Shown: positions 1 to 5,171 of the stretch, in pieces
How positions within the stretch are numbered: position 1 is the first letter of the stretch
How the letters are laid out: each line of letters opens with the position of its first letter
NCBI GenBank assembly: GCA_023387245.1
Contig: JAEWIH010000043.1
Coordinates: forward strand, 1 to 5,171
DNA: 5,171 nucleotides
Source of the DNA: Bacillota bacterium
GTDB taxonomy: Bacteria > Bacillota_I > Bacilli_A > Erysipelotrichales > Erysipelotrichaceae
Direction of reading: 5' to 3'
The notes under the pieces: generated by a model
What the model saw: the letters and a program-made list of their open reading frames with translations, nothing else
Told to the model about the DNA's origin: nothing
Database searches by the model: none
Program-made: the position numbers and the translations under genes

Positions 1-644
1 CTAAAGAATATCCAGATGGTAGTGTTGCTAGATTAAAGACAATAGTAGGAATAGGCAATGAAAAAGCTACAGATACTAAAGAGTTAACATTATCTTCTGA
101 AAGAGCTGGTATACATAATGTTATTGATACAGTAGAGTATAGTGGTTTAGTTGTTGGTGAAGAATATACATTGACTGGTAGATTGATAGATGTTACTGAT
201 GGGAAAGATCAGGCAAAAGAAATCACTACTGGACAAACAGTTTTTACTCCTAATAATGAATCAGGAACAGTTACTGTAACATTCAATAATGTAACATTAG
301 AAGCGGGCCATAAGTATGTAGTGTTTGAGAAGGCAATATCAAAAAATGAGATAGTACGAGTTAGTGAGGATAATAAGACAGTAGCTAAAGTACATGAAAT
401 AGAACATGCTGATGCTAGTGATAAGGCACAAACGATTATAGTAGAACAGCCTATTCCAATACCGCCTACAATACCAATAAAACCAACTACACCAATCACT
501 CCATCTACCCAAATCACTCCGCCTACACCTCAATTGCCTAATACAGGAGCTGATTTTAATATTTTATATATTGGAATAATCTGTTGTTTATGTGGTGGTA
601 TGTTAGTAATTTCAGGTTGTGATTGGCGCAAGAGAAAATTTTAA
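1..644 (+). CDS. VaFE-repeat LPXTG-anchored surface protein (C-terminal part)
   Basis: Partial gene: the reading frame is open from base 3, so 213 C-terminal residues are visible and the N-terminus lies upstream of the window. The first ~145 residues form one Ig-like VaFE repeat of the Thr-Gln ester-bond type. It shows the D-T-V-x-Y strand (Asp codon 126-128), the Y-T-L-T-G-R-L-I-D segment, F-T-P, the signature V-V-F-E (Glu codon 327-329) and the closing H-A-D-A-S-D-K-A-Q-T (His 405-407, Gln 429-431). A Pro/Thr stalk follows, then LPNTG (534-548), a hydrophobic segment and the basic tail RKRKF, which together form a sortase cell-wall sorting signal. In the family such proteins are adhesins or pilus-like stalks covalently attached to peptidoglycan; the ligand here is unknown. 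A TTG at 171 is inside the repeat and is not a start. No sortase gene is in the window. An intrinsic terminator follows the stop. Confidence 0.9.
   Translation, partial: KEYPDGSVARLKTIVGIGNEKATDTKELTLSSERAGIHNVIDTVEYSGLVVGEEYTLTGRLIDVTDGKDQAKEITTGQTVFTPNNESGTVTVTFNNVTLEAGHKYVVFEKAISKNEIVRVSEDNKTVAKVHEIEHADASDKAQTIIVEQPIPIPPTIPIKPTTPITPSTQITPPTPQLPNTGADFNILYIGIICCLCGGMLVISGCDWRKRKF
465..536 (+). repeat. Degenerate 18-nt tandem repeat, Pro/Thr stalk
   Basis: Four consecutive in-frame 18-nt units start at 465, 483, 501 and 519. They encode PTIPIK, PTTPIT, PSTQIT and PPTPQL, with the last unit running into LPNTG. Units 2 and 3 share the 9-mer AATCACTCC in the same phase (494-502 and 512-520). 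The repeat forms the wall-spanning linker between the VaFE domain and the sorting signal. Unit identity is imperfect, so this is an old or diverged repeat. Confidence 0.7.
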
Positions 645-673
645 TTCTTCTATAAATAATAAAAATTGTAATG

Positions 674-705
674 AGGTATCCTTTTAATCAAAAGGATACT
701 TTTTA
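674..705 (+). terminator. Intrinsic terminator after the surface protein
   Basis: A perfect 10-bp stem pairs 676-685 (GTATCCTTTT) with 690-699 (AAAAGGATAC) around the 4-nt loop AATC. It is extended by a G-T wobble and an A-T pair, and is followed by a T-run (700-704). It lies about 30 bp after the stop codon of the surface protein and separates that gene from the aldehyde dehydrogenase unit. Confidence 0.9.
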
Positions 706-716
706 TAATAATGTCT

Positions 717-746
717 TTTTCTATGTTTAAAAAAATGTGCTAAAAT
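717..746 (+). promoter_or_regulatory. Putative extended -10 promoter for the aldehyde dehydrogenase unit
   Basis: TGCTAAAAT at 738-746 is an extended -10 element: TG, one base, then TAAAAT, which matches TATAAT at 5 of 6 positions. The -35 region is weak (TTTCTA at 718-723 with a 17-bp spacer, or TTTTCT one base earlier). It lies between the upstream terminator and the start codon, where a promoter is needed. A start near 752-754 would give a leader of about 37 nt. Confidence 0.5.
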
Positions 747-776
747 GATGTTATATTAAAAAAATGTCTATTTTAT

Positions 777-781
777 GGGAG
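777..781 (+). promoter_or_regulatory. Ribosome binding site that fixes the aldehyde dehydrogenase start at 790
   Basis: GGGAG at 777-781 sits 8 nt before the ATG at 790. The in-frame ATG at 775 is preceded only by an A/T stretch with no Shine-Dalgarno match, and this GGGAG lies inside the extra codons it would add. Translation therefore most likely begins at 790. Confidence 0.7.
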
Positions 782-789
782 TGGATATT

Positions 790-2154
790 ATGAATTTAAT
801 AACACAAATATTAACTAATCAAAAACAATTTTTTAATACTAATAAAACAAAAGATATTCAATTTAGAATTCGACAATTAAAAAACTTAAAGAGTGCGCTT
901 TTAGAAAATGAAAATAAAATATTAGATGCTTTATCTAAAGATTTAAATAAGTCTTATTCTGAAGGATTTATGAGTGAAATGGCGATTGTTTATGGTGAAA
1001 TTAATTTAGCATTGAAAAATATAAAAAAATGGAGTAAGCCTAAAAAAGTAAAGGGCTCTTTGTCTACTTTTCCATCAAGTAATTACATATATAAAGAACC
1101 ATATGGAACAGTGCTAATTATGTCGCCCTGGAATTATCCAATTAATTTAACATTTTGCCCGCTAGTTGCGGCTATGGCATCGGGCAATTGCTCAATGATT
1201 AAATGTTCTAGAAATAGTAGTCATACTTCAAATATAATTCATGAAATTATTAATAGTACTTTTAGTAAGGAATACATTTATTGTATTGATTTTTTGAGTG
1301 ATTATGATGAGGTTTTAAATCAAAAATATGATTATATATTTTTTACTGGTAGTCCAAGAGTAGGAAAAAAAGTTATGAAAGTGGCTAGTAATAATCTTAT
1401 TCCAGTAATATTGGAATTGGGCGGTAAGAGTCCTTGTATTATTGATAAAAGTGCTAATTTAAAACTGGCTGCGAAAAGAATTGCTTGGGGTAAGTTTTTG
1501 AATGCTGGTCAAACTTGTATAGCAATAGATTATATTGTTATAAGTCGTGAAGTAAAAAATGCCTTTATTCAAGAATTAGTTTTAGAGATTAATAAAAATT
1601 ATGATTTTAATAGTTATGATTATCCAAAAATTATTAATCAACAACATTTTGAGAGATTATTAAAACTAATCTTGACAGAAAAGGATGTTATTGGTGGTAA
1701 AGTTGATTCCTTAAATCATAAAATTGAGCCTACAATATTTATAAATTCCAATTTTGATCATGAAATAATGAAAGAGGAAATATTTGGTCCGTTGCTTCCT
1801 ATCATTGAATATGATGATTTGGATGATGTTATTAATAAAATTAAATTGCTTGAAAAACCATTGGCTTGTTATGTTTTTACTAATGATAAAATAGTTGAAA
1901 ATAAGATTATTAATAGTCTTTCTTATGGTGGTGGTTGTATTAATGATGTTATTGTTCATTGTACTAATCATCATTTACCGTTTGGTGGAGTGGGATTTAG
2001 TGGCTATGGTAATTATCATGGCGAGCATGGATTTAATAGTCTTAGTCATCAAAAGGCTATTGTTAAGAGTTCTAAATTTTTGGATTTACCTTTTAGATAC
2101 AAACCTTTTGATGATAATAAATTGAAAAAATTTAGGAAATTATTTAGACATTGA
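790..2154 (+). CDS. Class-3 aldehyde dehydrogenase, NAD(P)-dependent
   Basis: 454 residues from the ATG at 790, the normal length for bacterial class-3 (ALDH3-like) enzymes, which oxidise medium- or long-chain and aromatic aldehydes to acids in the cytosol. Motifs in order: SPWNYP with the oxyanion Asn (N115), the coenzyme-binding Lys (K138), F-T-G-S-P-R-V-G (185-192, nucleotide loop), L-E-L-G-G-K-S-P with general base E209, G-Q-T-C with catalytic C243, E-E-I-F-G-P (329-334), and the class-3 C-terminal signature N-D-V-I-V-H followed by L-P-F-G-G-V-G-x-S-G. All catalytic residues are intact. The usual K-P-S-E cofactor motif reads K-C-S-R (138-141). There is no C-terminal membrane helix, unlike eukaryotic fatty aldehyde dehydrogenases. 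The next gene begins 22 nt downstream and is probably co-transcribed. Codons are notably T- and G-ending, with about a dozen TTG leucines. Substrate is not deducible. Confidence 0.93.
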   Translation: MNLITQILTNQKQFFNTNKTKDIQFRIRQLKNLKSALLENENKILDALSKDLNKSYSEGFMSEMAIVYGEINLALKNIKKWSKPKKVKGSLSTFPSSNYIYKEPYGTVLIMSPWNYPINLTFCPLVAAMASGNCSMIKCSRNSSHTSNIIHEIINSTFSKEYIYCIDFLSDYDEVLNQKYDYIFFTGSPRVGKKVMKVASNNLIPVILELGGKSPCIIDKSANLKLAAKRIAWGKFLNAGQTCIAIDYIVISREVKNAFIQELVLEINKNYDFNSYDYPKIINQQHFERLLKLILTEKDVIGGKVDSLNHKIEPTIFINSNFDHEIMKEEIFGPLLPIIEYDDLDDVINKIKLLEKPLACYVFTNDKIVENKIINSLSYGGGCINDVIVHCTNHHLPFGGVGFSGYGNYHGEHGFNSLSHQKAIVKSSKFLDLPFRYKPFDDNKLKKFRKLFRH

Positions 2155-2176
2155 TTATTAGTTTTGAGGTGAGTTT

Positions 2177-2692
2177 ATGCTAGAAAGAGTTAGAAAGCCG
2201 GTTGTTAAAATACCGCTTAAAGATCAAATAAAAAATACTATATTGTTAGTTATTACTGGTTTAGTTACTGGCGTTGTTATAAAAATGTTAGATCTGAATA
2301 GTCGTGATATTGGGGAACTATTTTCGGAAGTATCGGTATGGGTATTTATTTGTTGTGCTATAGCTGGTTATAGTCAATCGCCAATTAGAGCAGCGATTAA
2401 TGTTTTTTTATTTTCGATTTCAATGTTAATAACATATTATCTTTATTCAGAATTGGCGAATATTTATTATTCTTTGCGTTTTGTTTATGGTTGGGCCATT
2501 TTTTCATTATTTACACCGATTTTTGCTTATTTTACGTGGTATTGTAAGGGTAAAGGGAAAATTCCAATAATCTTTAAAACAATAATTGTGCTTTTTATGA
2601 TTGCTGTTGCTATTAAAATGTTTGATAGTATTAAGGTTAGGGATATAGTGCTTATATTTTTGACTTTATATGTGCTAAGGTATGAGAAATAA
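2177..2692 (+). CDS. Small polytopic membrane protein, function unknown
   Basis: 171 residues starting at ATG 2177, preceded by GAGGTGAG (2166-2173), a good ribosome binding site. I do not recognise a family with confidence. A basic N-terminal tail (R and K at 4-19) is followed by about six hydrophobic stretches near residues 20-37, 52-66, 72-91, 99-121, 130-148 and 156-167. By the positive-inside rule the N-terminus is probably cytoplasmic. Notable features are acidic and polar residues between helices 1 and 2 (L-D-L-N-S-R-D-I-G-E-L), the loop Y-S-Q-S-P-I-R after helix 2, F-A-Y-F-T-W-Y-C-K-G-K-G-K at the end of helix 4, and a short C-terminus ending R-Y-E-K. There is no signal peptide or enzymatic motif. 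The 22-nt gap after the aldehyde dehydrogenase, with no terminator, and the shared T-rich codon use suggest one operon, but a functional link is not shown. Confidence 0.8.
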   Translation: MLERVRKPVVKIPLKDQIKNTILLVITGLVTGVVIKMLDLNSRDIGELFSEVSVWVFICCAIAGYSQSPIRAAINVFLFSISMLITYYLYSELANIYYSLRFVYGWAIFSLFTPIFAYFTWYCKGKGKIPIIFKTIIVLFMIAVAIKMFDSIKVRDIVLIFLTLYVLRYEK

Positions 2693-2725
2693 AAATAATA
2701 TACAATATATAATTAAGGAGGAATT

Positions 2726-3292
2726 ATGAAACACCTAGGAACAAAAACATTAACAACACAACGATTGATTTTAAGACAATTTAAAGCATCAGACTCTGAA
2801 TCTATGTTCAAAAATTGGGCAACCGATAATAAAACCACTAAATACTTAACATGGAAAGAGCACGCTAACATTTCACAAACAAACGAAATTATTAGTAATT
2901 GGATTCAAAATTATAAACAAGATAATTTTTATCATTGGGCAATTGTATTAAAAGAAATCGATGAACCAATTGGTAGTATTTCAGTTAACCGTCCTATCGA
3001 TAACAATATTAAATCAGCAATAATTGGTTATTGTATTGGTAGTCAGTGGTGGCATCAAGGCATTATGTCTGAAGCACTAACAACAATAATTAAATTTTTA
3101 TTTGATGAAGTCGGTGTTAATCGAATTGAAGCCAGACACGATATACTAAATCCTAATTCAGGAAAAGTAATGTTAAAATGTGGCATGAAATATGAAGGAA
3201 CTTTAAGACAATCAGATCGAAATAATCAAGGCATTTGTGATTCATCTTATTATGGATTATTAAAAAGTGAATGGGATTCAATGCAAAAATAA
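2726..3292 (+). CDS. GNAT acetyltransferase, RimJ/RimL type
   Basis: 188 residues, full length for this family. The start at 2726 is fixed by a near-perfect AAGGAGG (2715-2721). The N-terminus L-T-T-Q-R-L-I-L-R-Q-F is the standard opening strand of RimJ/RimL-like N-acetyltransferases. The acetyl-CoA-binding motif A is at 99-118 (I-I-G-Y-C-I-G followed by W-W-H-Q-G-I-M-S-E-A-L), where Q-G-I-M supplies the pyrophosphate loop. Motif B follows: R-I-E-A-R at 133-137, N-P-N-S at 142-145, then K-C-G-M-K-Y-E-G. Related cytosolic enzymes acetylate N-terminal or side-chain amines of proteins, or small amines and antibiotics; the substrate cannot be told from sequence. It lies 33 nt after the membrane protein with no terminator between, so read-through is possible. 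Codon use differs from the two genes upstream (A-ending, almost no TTG), suggesting a separate history. Confidence 0.9.
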   Translation: MKHLGTKTLTTQRLILRQFKASDSESMFKNWATDNKTTKYLTWKEHANISQTNEIISNWIQNYKQDNFYHWAIVLKEIDEPIGSISVNRPIDNNIKSAIIGYCIGSQWWHQGIMSEALTTIIKFLFDEVGVNRIEARHDILNPNSGKVMLKCGMKYEGTLRQSDRNNQGICDSSYYGLLKSEWDSMQK

Positions 3293-3311
3293 AAGCTTTG
3301 GAGCATTTTTT
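3291..3311 (+). terminator. Probable weak intrinsic terminator after the acetyltransferase
   Basis: A-tract 3291-3294, then GCT (3295-3297), loop TTGG (3298-3301), AGC (3302-3304), a bulged A, and a run of six T (3306-3311) that can pair with the A-tract. The GC core is only three base pairs, so efficiency is uncertain. Its place directly at the stop codon and before a strong new promoter supports it. Confidence 0.5.
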
Positions 3312-3317
3312 GTATAT

Positions 3318-3356
3318 TTGATAATTATATATTCGACATTGATAATTTTTAATCAA
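3318..3356 (+). repeat. Repeated TTGAT half-sites overlapping the reductase promoter
   Basis: The 9-mer TTGATAATT occurs at 3318-3326 and again at 3339-3347, 21 bp apart start to start (two helical turns). The second copy contains the -35 box. It also opens an imperfect 18-bp palindrome, TTGAT-8 nt-ATCAA (3339-3356). This could be an operator for a dimeric regulator. The local sequence is very AT-rich, so chance is not excluded. Confidence 0.35.
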
Positions 3357-3367
3357 GTTGTTATAAT
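3339..3367 (+). promoter_or_regulatory. Strong sigma-A promoter of the flavoprotein reductase gene
   Basis: The -35 is TTGATA (3339-3344, 5 of 6), the spacer is exactly 17 bp, and the -10 is TATAAT (3362-3367, 6 of 6). Transcription would begin near 3374, giving a leader of only about 15 nt that consists largely of the ribosome binding site. Confidence 0.85.
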
Positions 3368-3388
3368 AGCCTAGGAAGGAGAAGTAAT

Positions 3389-5171
3389 ATGAAAAAAATA
3401 TTAATGTTATTATTAGCTGTTGGTATTTTATTTACTATAGTTTCCTGCAATAATAACAAAAATTCAGAAAATGAATCAACTAGCATTAAATATAAAGCTG
3501 GTAAATATGTATCAAAAAAGGAAGGACACAATGGAACTTTAGAAATCGAAGTTGAATTTAGTGAAAATAGTATTAAATCGATTAATGTTTTAAAAAGTGA
3601 TGAAACTAAAGTTTTAACTGATGTTGTTTTTGAACAATTACCTAAAGAAATTATTGATACACAAAGTTTAGATGTCGATGTATTAAGTGGTGCCTCAATT
3701 ACATCACAAGCTTTTTTGGCAGCTGTTCAAGACTGTGTTCAACAAGCAGGTGCTAATGTTAAAGATTTAAAAAAAGCAAATAATAATAAACCCGCTCCAC
3801 AAACTATCGAATTAAAAACTGATGTTTTAGTAGTTGGAGGCGGAGGAGCTGGCTTAGCTGCAGCTATTTCTGCCGATCAAAACGGATTAGGCGTTATTTT
3901 AATTGAAAAAAATGCGATGTTAGGTGGACATACAGCATTAAGTGGAGCCTTTTCTCTAGTAACTGGTTCAAAATTACAAAAAGAAAAATATGGAATTACT
4001 AATGATACTATTCAATCTGTATATGATGATAATTTCAAAAATGGTGAAGGTAAAAGTGTTCCTGAAGATTTAATGTTTTTTGCGAAAAACATGGGACCAG
4101 CTACCGATTGGTTAAATGATTATGTCAAAGTACCAGCACCAGACAAATTAACACCATTAAGCGAAAATTCAGTTGATAGAGCAATCGTTTATGTAGGTGG
4201 AGGTAAAGGCTTAAATGATGCTTTAATTAGCGCATTAAAGAAAACTAAAGTCGATGTTCATTTATCTACTAAAGCTACAAATTTAATTGTTGATAATAAC
4301 AATAAAGTAATTGGAGTTGAAGCCAAAGATACTAAAGGCAATACTTATAAAATTATGGCTAAAGCTACTGTTCTAGCTACTGGTAGTTATGGCGCTAATA
4401 AAGATTTATTACCAAAAGAATTAAATAATTTCATATATTATGGTGCTCAATTAGCTCAGGGTGAAGGAATGTTAATGGCTCAAAAAATTGGGGCAGATGT
4501 AGTTAATCAAGGCTATGTTGAATTATTTGAAAATGGTGTTGAATGGTATTCTGGTATTGCTAAGTCAACTTATAGCGGTTCAATGTCTGCTTGGAAAAAG
4601 AGCGGAATATTAGTTGATCGTAATGGAAAACGAGTTGTTAATGAAACTGCTCCAGGCATTGAAATCGTTAAAGAAATGTCAAAACAACATGATGGTAGAT
4701 TGTTTTTATTAATGGATAGTGATACATTCAAATTATTTAGAGATAATATAGCTGGTTATGGAATTTCTCAAGAAATGTTGGATAAATGGTTGGCTAATAA
4801 CGGTTCACAAACTCCATATTTCGTCCACGGCAATACTTTGGACGAAATCGCAAACTTTTTAAAAATAGATAGTCAAGCTTTAAAGAATACAGTTACTCGC
4901 TACAATGGTTTTGTTGATAAAGGCAAAGACGAAGATTTTAATAGAAACCCTAAGTATATGAGTGCTAAAATTGGTGAAGGTCCATATTATTTAGTTGAAC
5001 AAAAGCCAAGATATGCGACTACGTTAGGTGGTTTAAAAATTAATGACAAATTACAAGTTATTAACACTTCTAATCAAGCTATTGAAGGTTTGTTTGCGAT
5101 TGGTGATGTTGCAGGTCGTGCAAGAGGAAGAGATTCAATTCCAGGTGCCGATGTTGGCTGGGCATTAACAA
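3389..5171 (+). CDS. Exported FMN-binding/FAD flavoprotein reductase (flavocytochrome-c-like lipoprotein), 3' end missing
   Basis: Open to the window end: 594 codons visible, the last few dozen missing. The start at 3389 follows AAGGAG (3376-3381). Residues 1-19 are a lipoprotein signal with lipobox I-V-S-C (C20). A Ser/Asn-rich linker leads to an FMN_bind domain (~35-125) ending in D-V-L-S-G-A-S (97-103), the flavinylation motif to which ApbE attaches FMN, here with Ser103 as acceptor. The FAD domain begins at 145 with V-V-G-G-G-G-A-G-L-A-A-A; E173 should bind the adenosine ribose, and G-G-H-T-A-L-S-G follows. The C-terminal FAD segment L-F-A-I-G-D-V-A-G is at 568-576. The family (fumarate, urocanate and related reductases) passes electrons from the membrane through FMN to FAD and reduces an unsaturated acceptor outside the membrane. 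The expected fumarate-reductase catalytic Arg and His residues are not evident, so the substrate is unknown. It has its own promoter; no ApbE or electron donor gene is in the window. Confidence 0.9.
   Translation, partial: MKKILMLLLAVGILFTIVSCNNNKNSENESTSIKYKAGKYVSKKEGHNGTLEIEVEFSENSIKSINVLKSDETKVLTDVVFEQLPKEIIDTQSLDVDVLSGASITSQAFLAAVQDCVQQAGANVKDLKKANNNKPAPQTIELKTDVLVVGGGGAGLAAAISADQNGLGVILIEKNAMLGGHTALSGAFSLVTGSKLQKEKYGITNDTIQSVYDDNFKNGEGKSVPEDLMFFAKNMGPATDWLNDYVKVPAPDKLTPLSENSVDRAIVYVGGGKGLNDALISALKKTKVDVHLSTKATNLIVDNNNKVIGVEAKDTKGNTYKIMAKATVLATGSYGANKDLLPKELNNFIYYGAQLAQGEGMLMAQKIGADVVNQGYVELFENGVEWYSGIAKSTYSGSMSAWKKSGILVDRNGKRVVNETAPGIEIVKEMSKQHDGRLFLLMDSDTFKLFRDNIAGYGISQEMLDKWLANNGSQTPYFVHGNTLDEIANFLKIDSQALKNTVTRYNGFVDKGKDEDFNRNPKYMSAKIGEGPYYLVEQKPRYATTLGGLKINDKLQVINTSNQAIEGLFAIGDVAGRARGRDSIPGADVGWALT

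Noticed and set aside
209..533. Minus-strand open frames under the surface protein
   Set aside because: They are antisense shadows of the Pro/Thr-rich coding sequence, with no RBS or recognisable domain.
171..644. TTG at 171 as the start of a separate 157-residue protein
   Set aside because: The frame is open back to base 3, the upstream codons form the first strands of the same VaFE domain, and there is no ribosome binding site.
775..789. ATG at 775 as the aldehyde dehydrogenase start
   Set aside because: No Shine-Dalgarno upstream; the good GGGAG at 777-781 serves the ATG at 790.
1711..2125. Overlapping open frames on both strands inside the aldehyde dehydrogenase
   Set aside because: They are low-complexity Ile/Asn- or Leu/Val-rich translations across well-conserved aldehyde dehydrogenase motifs, with no independent evidence.
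2660..2713. Promoter for the acetyltransferase (TTGACT at 2660-2665; TATAAT at 2708-2713)
   Set aside because: The -35-like and -10-like boxes are 42 bp apart. TATAAT is 2 nt from the RBS, so its transcript would lack that RBS. No properly spaced partner was found for either box.
3153..3356. Minus-strand open frame of 67 codons across the acetyltransferase end
   Set aside because: It covers the acetyltransferase motif-B region, the terminator and the promoter, and has no domain.
3339..3356. Canonical FNR box
   Set aside because: The half-sites TTGAT and ATCAA are separated by 8 nt, not 4; kept only as a possible variant operator.

Overview
This AT-rich window reads as chromosome of a low-GC Gram-positive bacterium. 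The evidence is an LPNTG cell-wall sorting signal, strong AAGGAGG-type ribosome binding sites, a Gram-positive-style lipoprotein signal and strongly AT-biased codons. TGA is used as a stop and TGG for Trp, so the code is standard and not a mycoplasma-type code. An anaerobic gut or oral Firmicute (Erysipelotrichia or Clostridia) would fit best, but that is inference. All recognisable genes lie on the + strand.

Layout. (1) 1-644: C-terminal end of a sortase-anchored surface protein with a VaFE (Thr-Gln ester type) Ig-like repeat, a Pro/Thr stalk built from a degenerate 18-nt tandem repeat, and LPNTG plus membrane anchor. It is closed by a clear intrinsic terminator at 674-705. (2) 717-2692: a promoter followed by a class-3 aldehyde dehydrogenase and, 22 nt downstream, a small polytopic membrane protein of unknown function. 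(3) 2726-3292: a RimJ/RimL-like GNAT acetyltransferase with its own strong RBS, ending at a modest hairpin/T-tract. It has no convincing promoter and may be read through from the aldehyde dehydrogenase unit. (4) 3339-5171: a textbook sigma-A promoter driving a lipoprotein with an FMN-binding (covalent flavin) domain fused to a fumarate-reductase/flavocytochrome-c-like FAD domain. This gene runs off the window end.

The genes do not form one obvious pathway. The most interesting item is the exported flavoprotein reductase. Its architecture matches extracellular respiratory reductases (fumarate, urocanate and similar acceptors), but the active-site residues expected of fumarate reductase are not visible where they should be, so its electron acceptor is probably something else. 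Its promoter also carries repeated TTGAT half-sites that could bind a regulator. No RNA genes, insertion sequences, CRISPR arrays or origins were seen.
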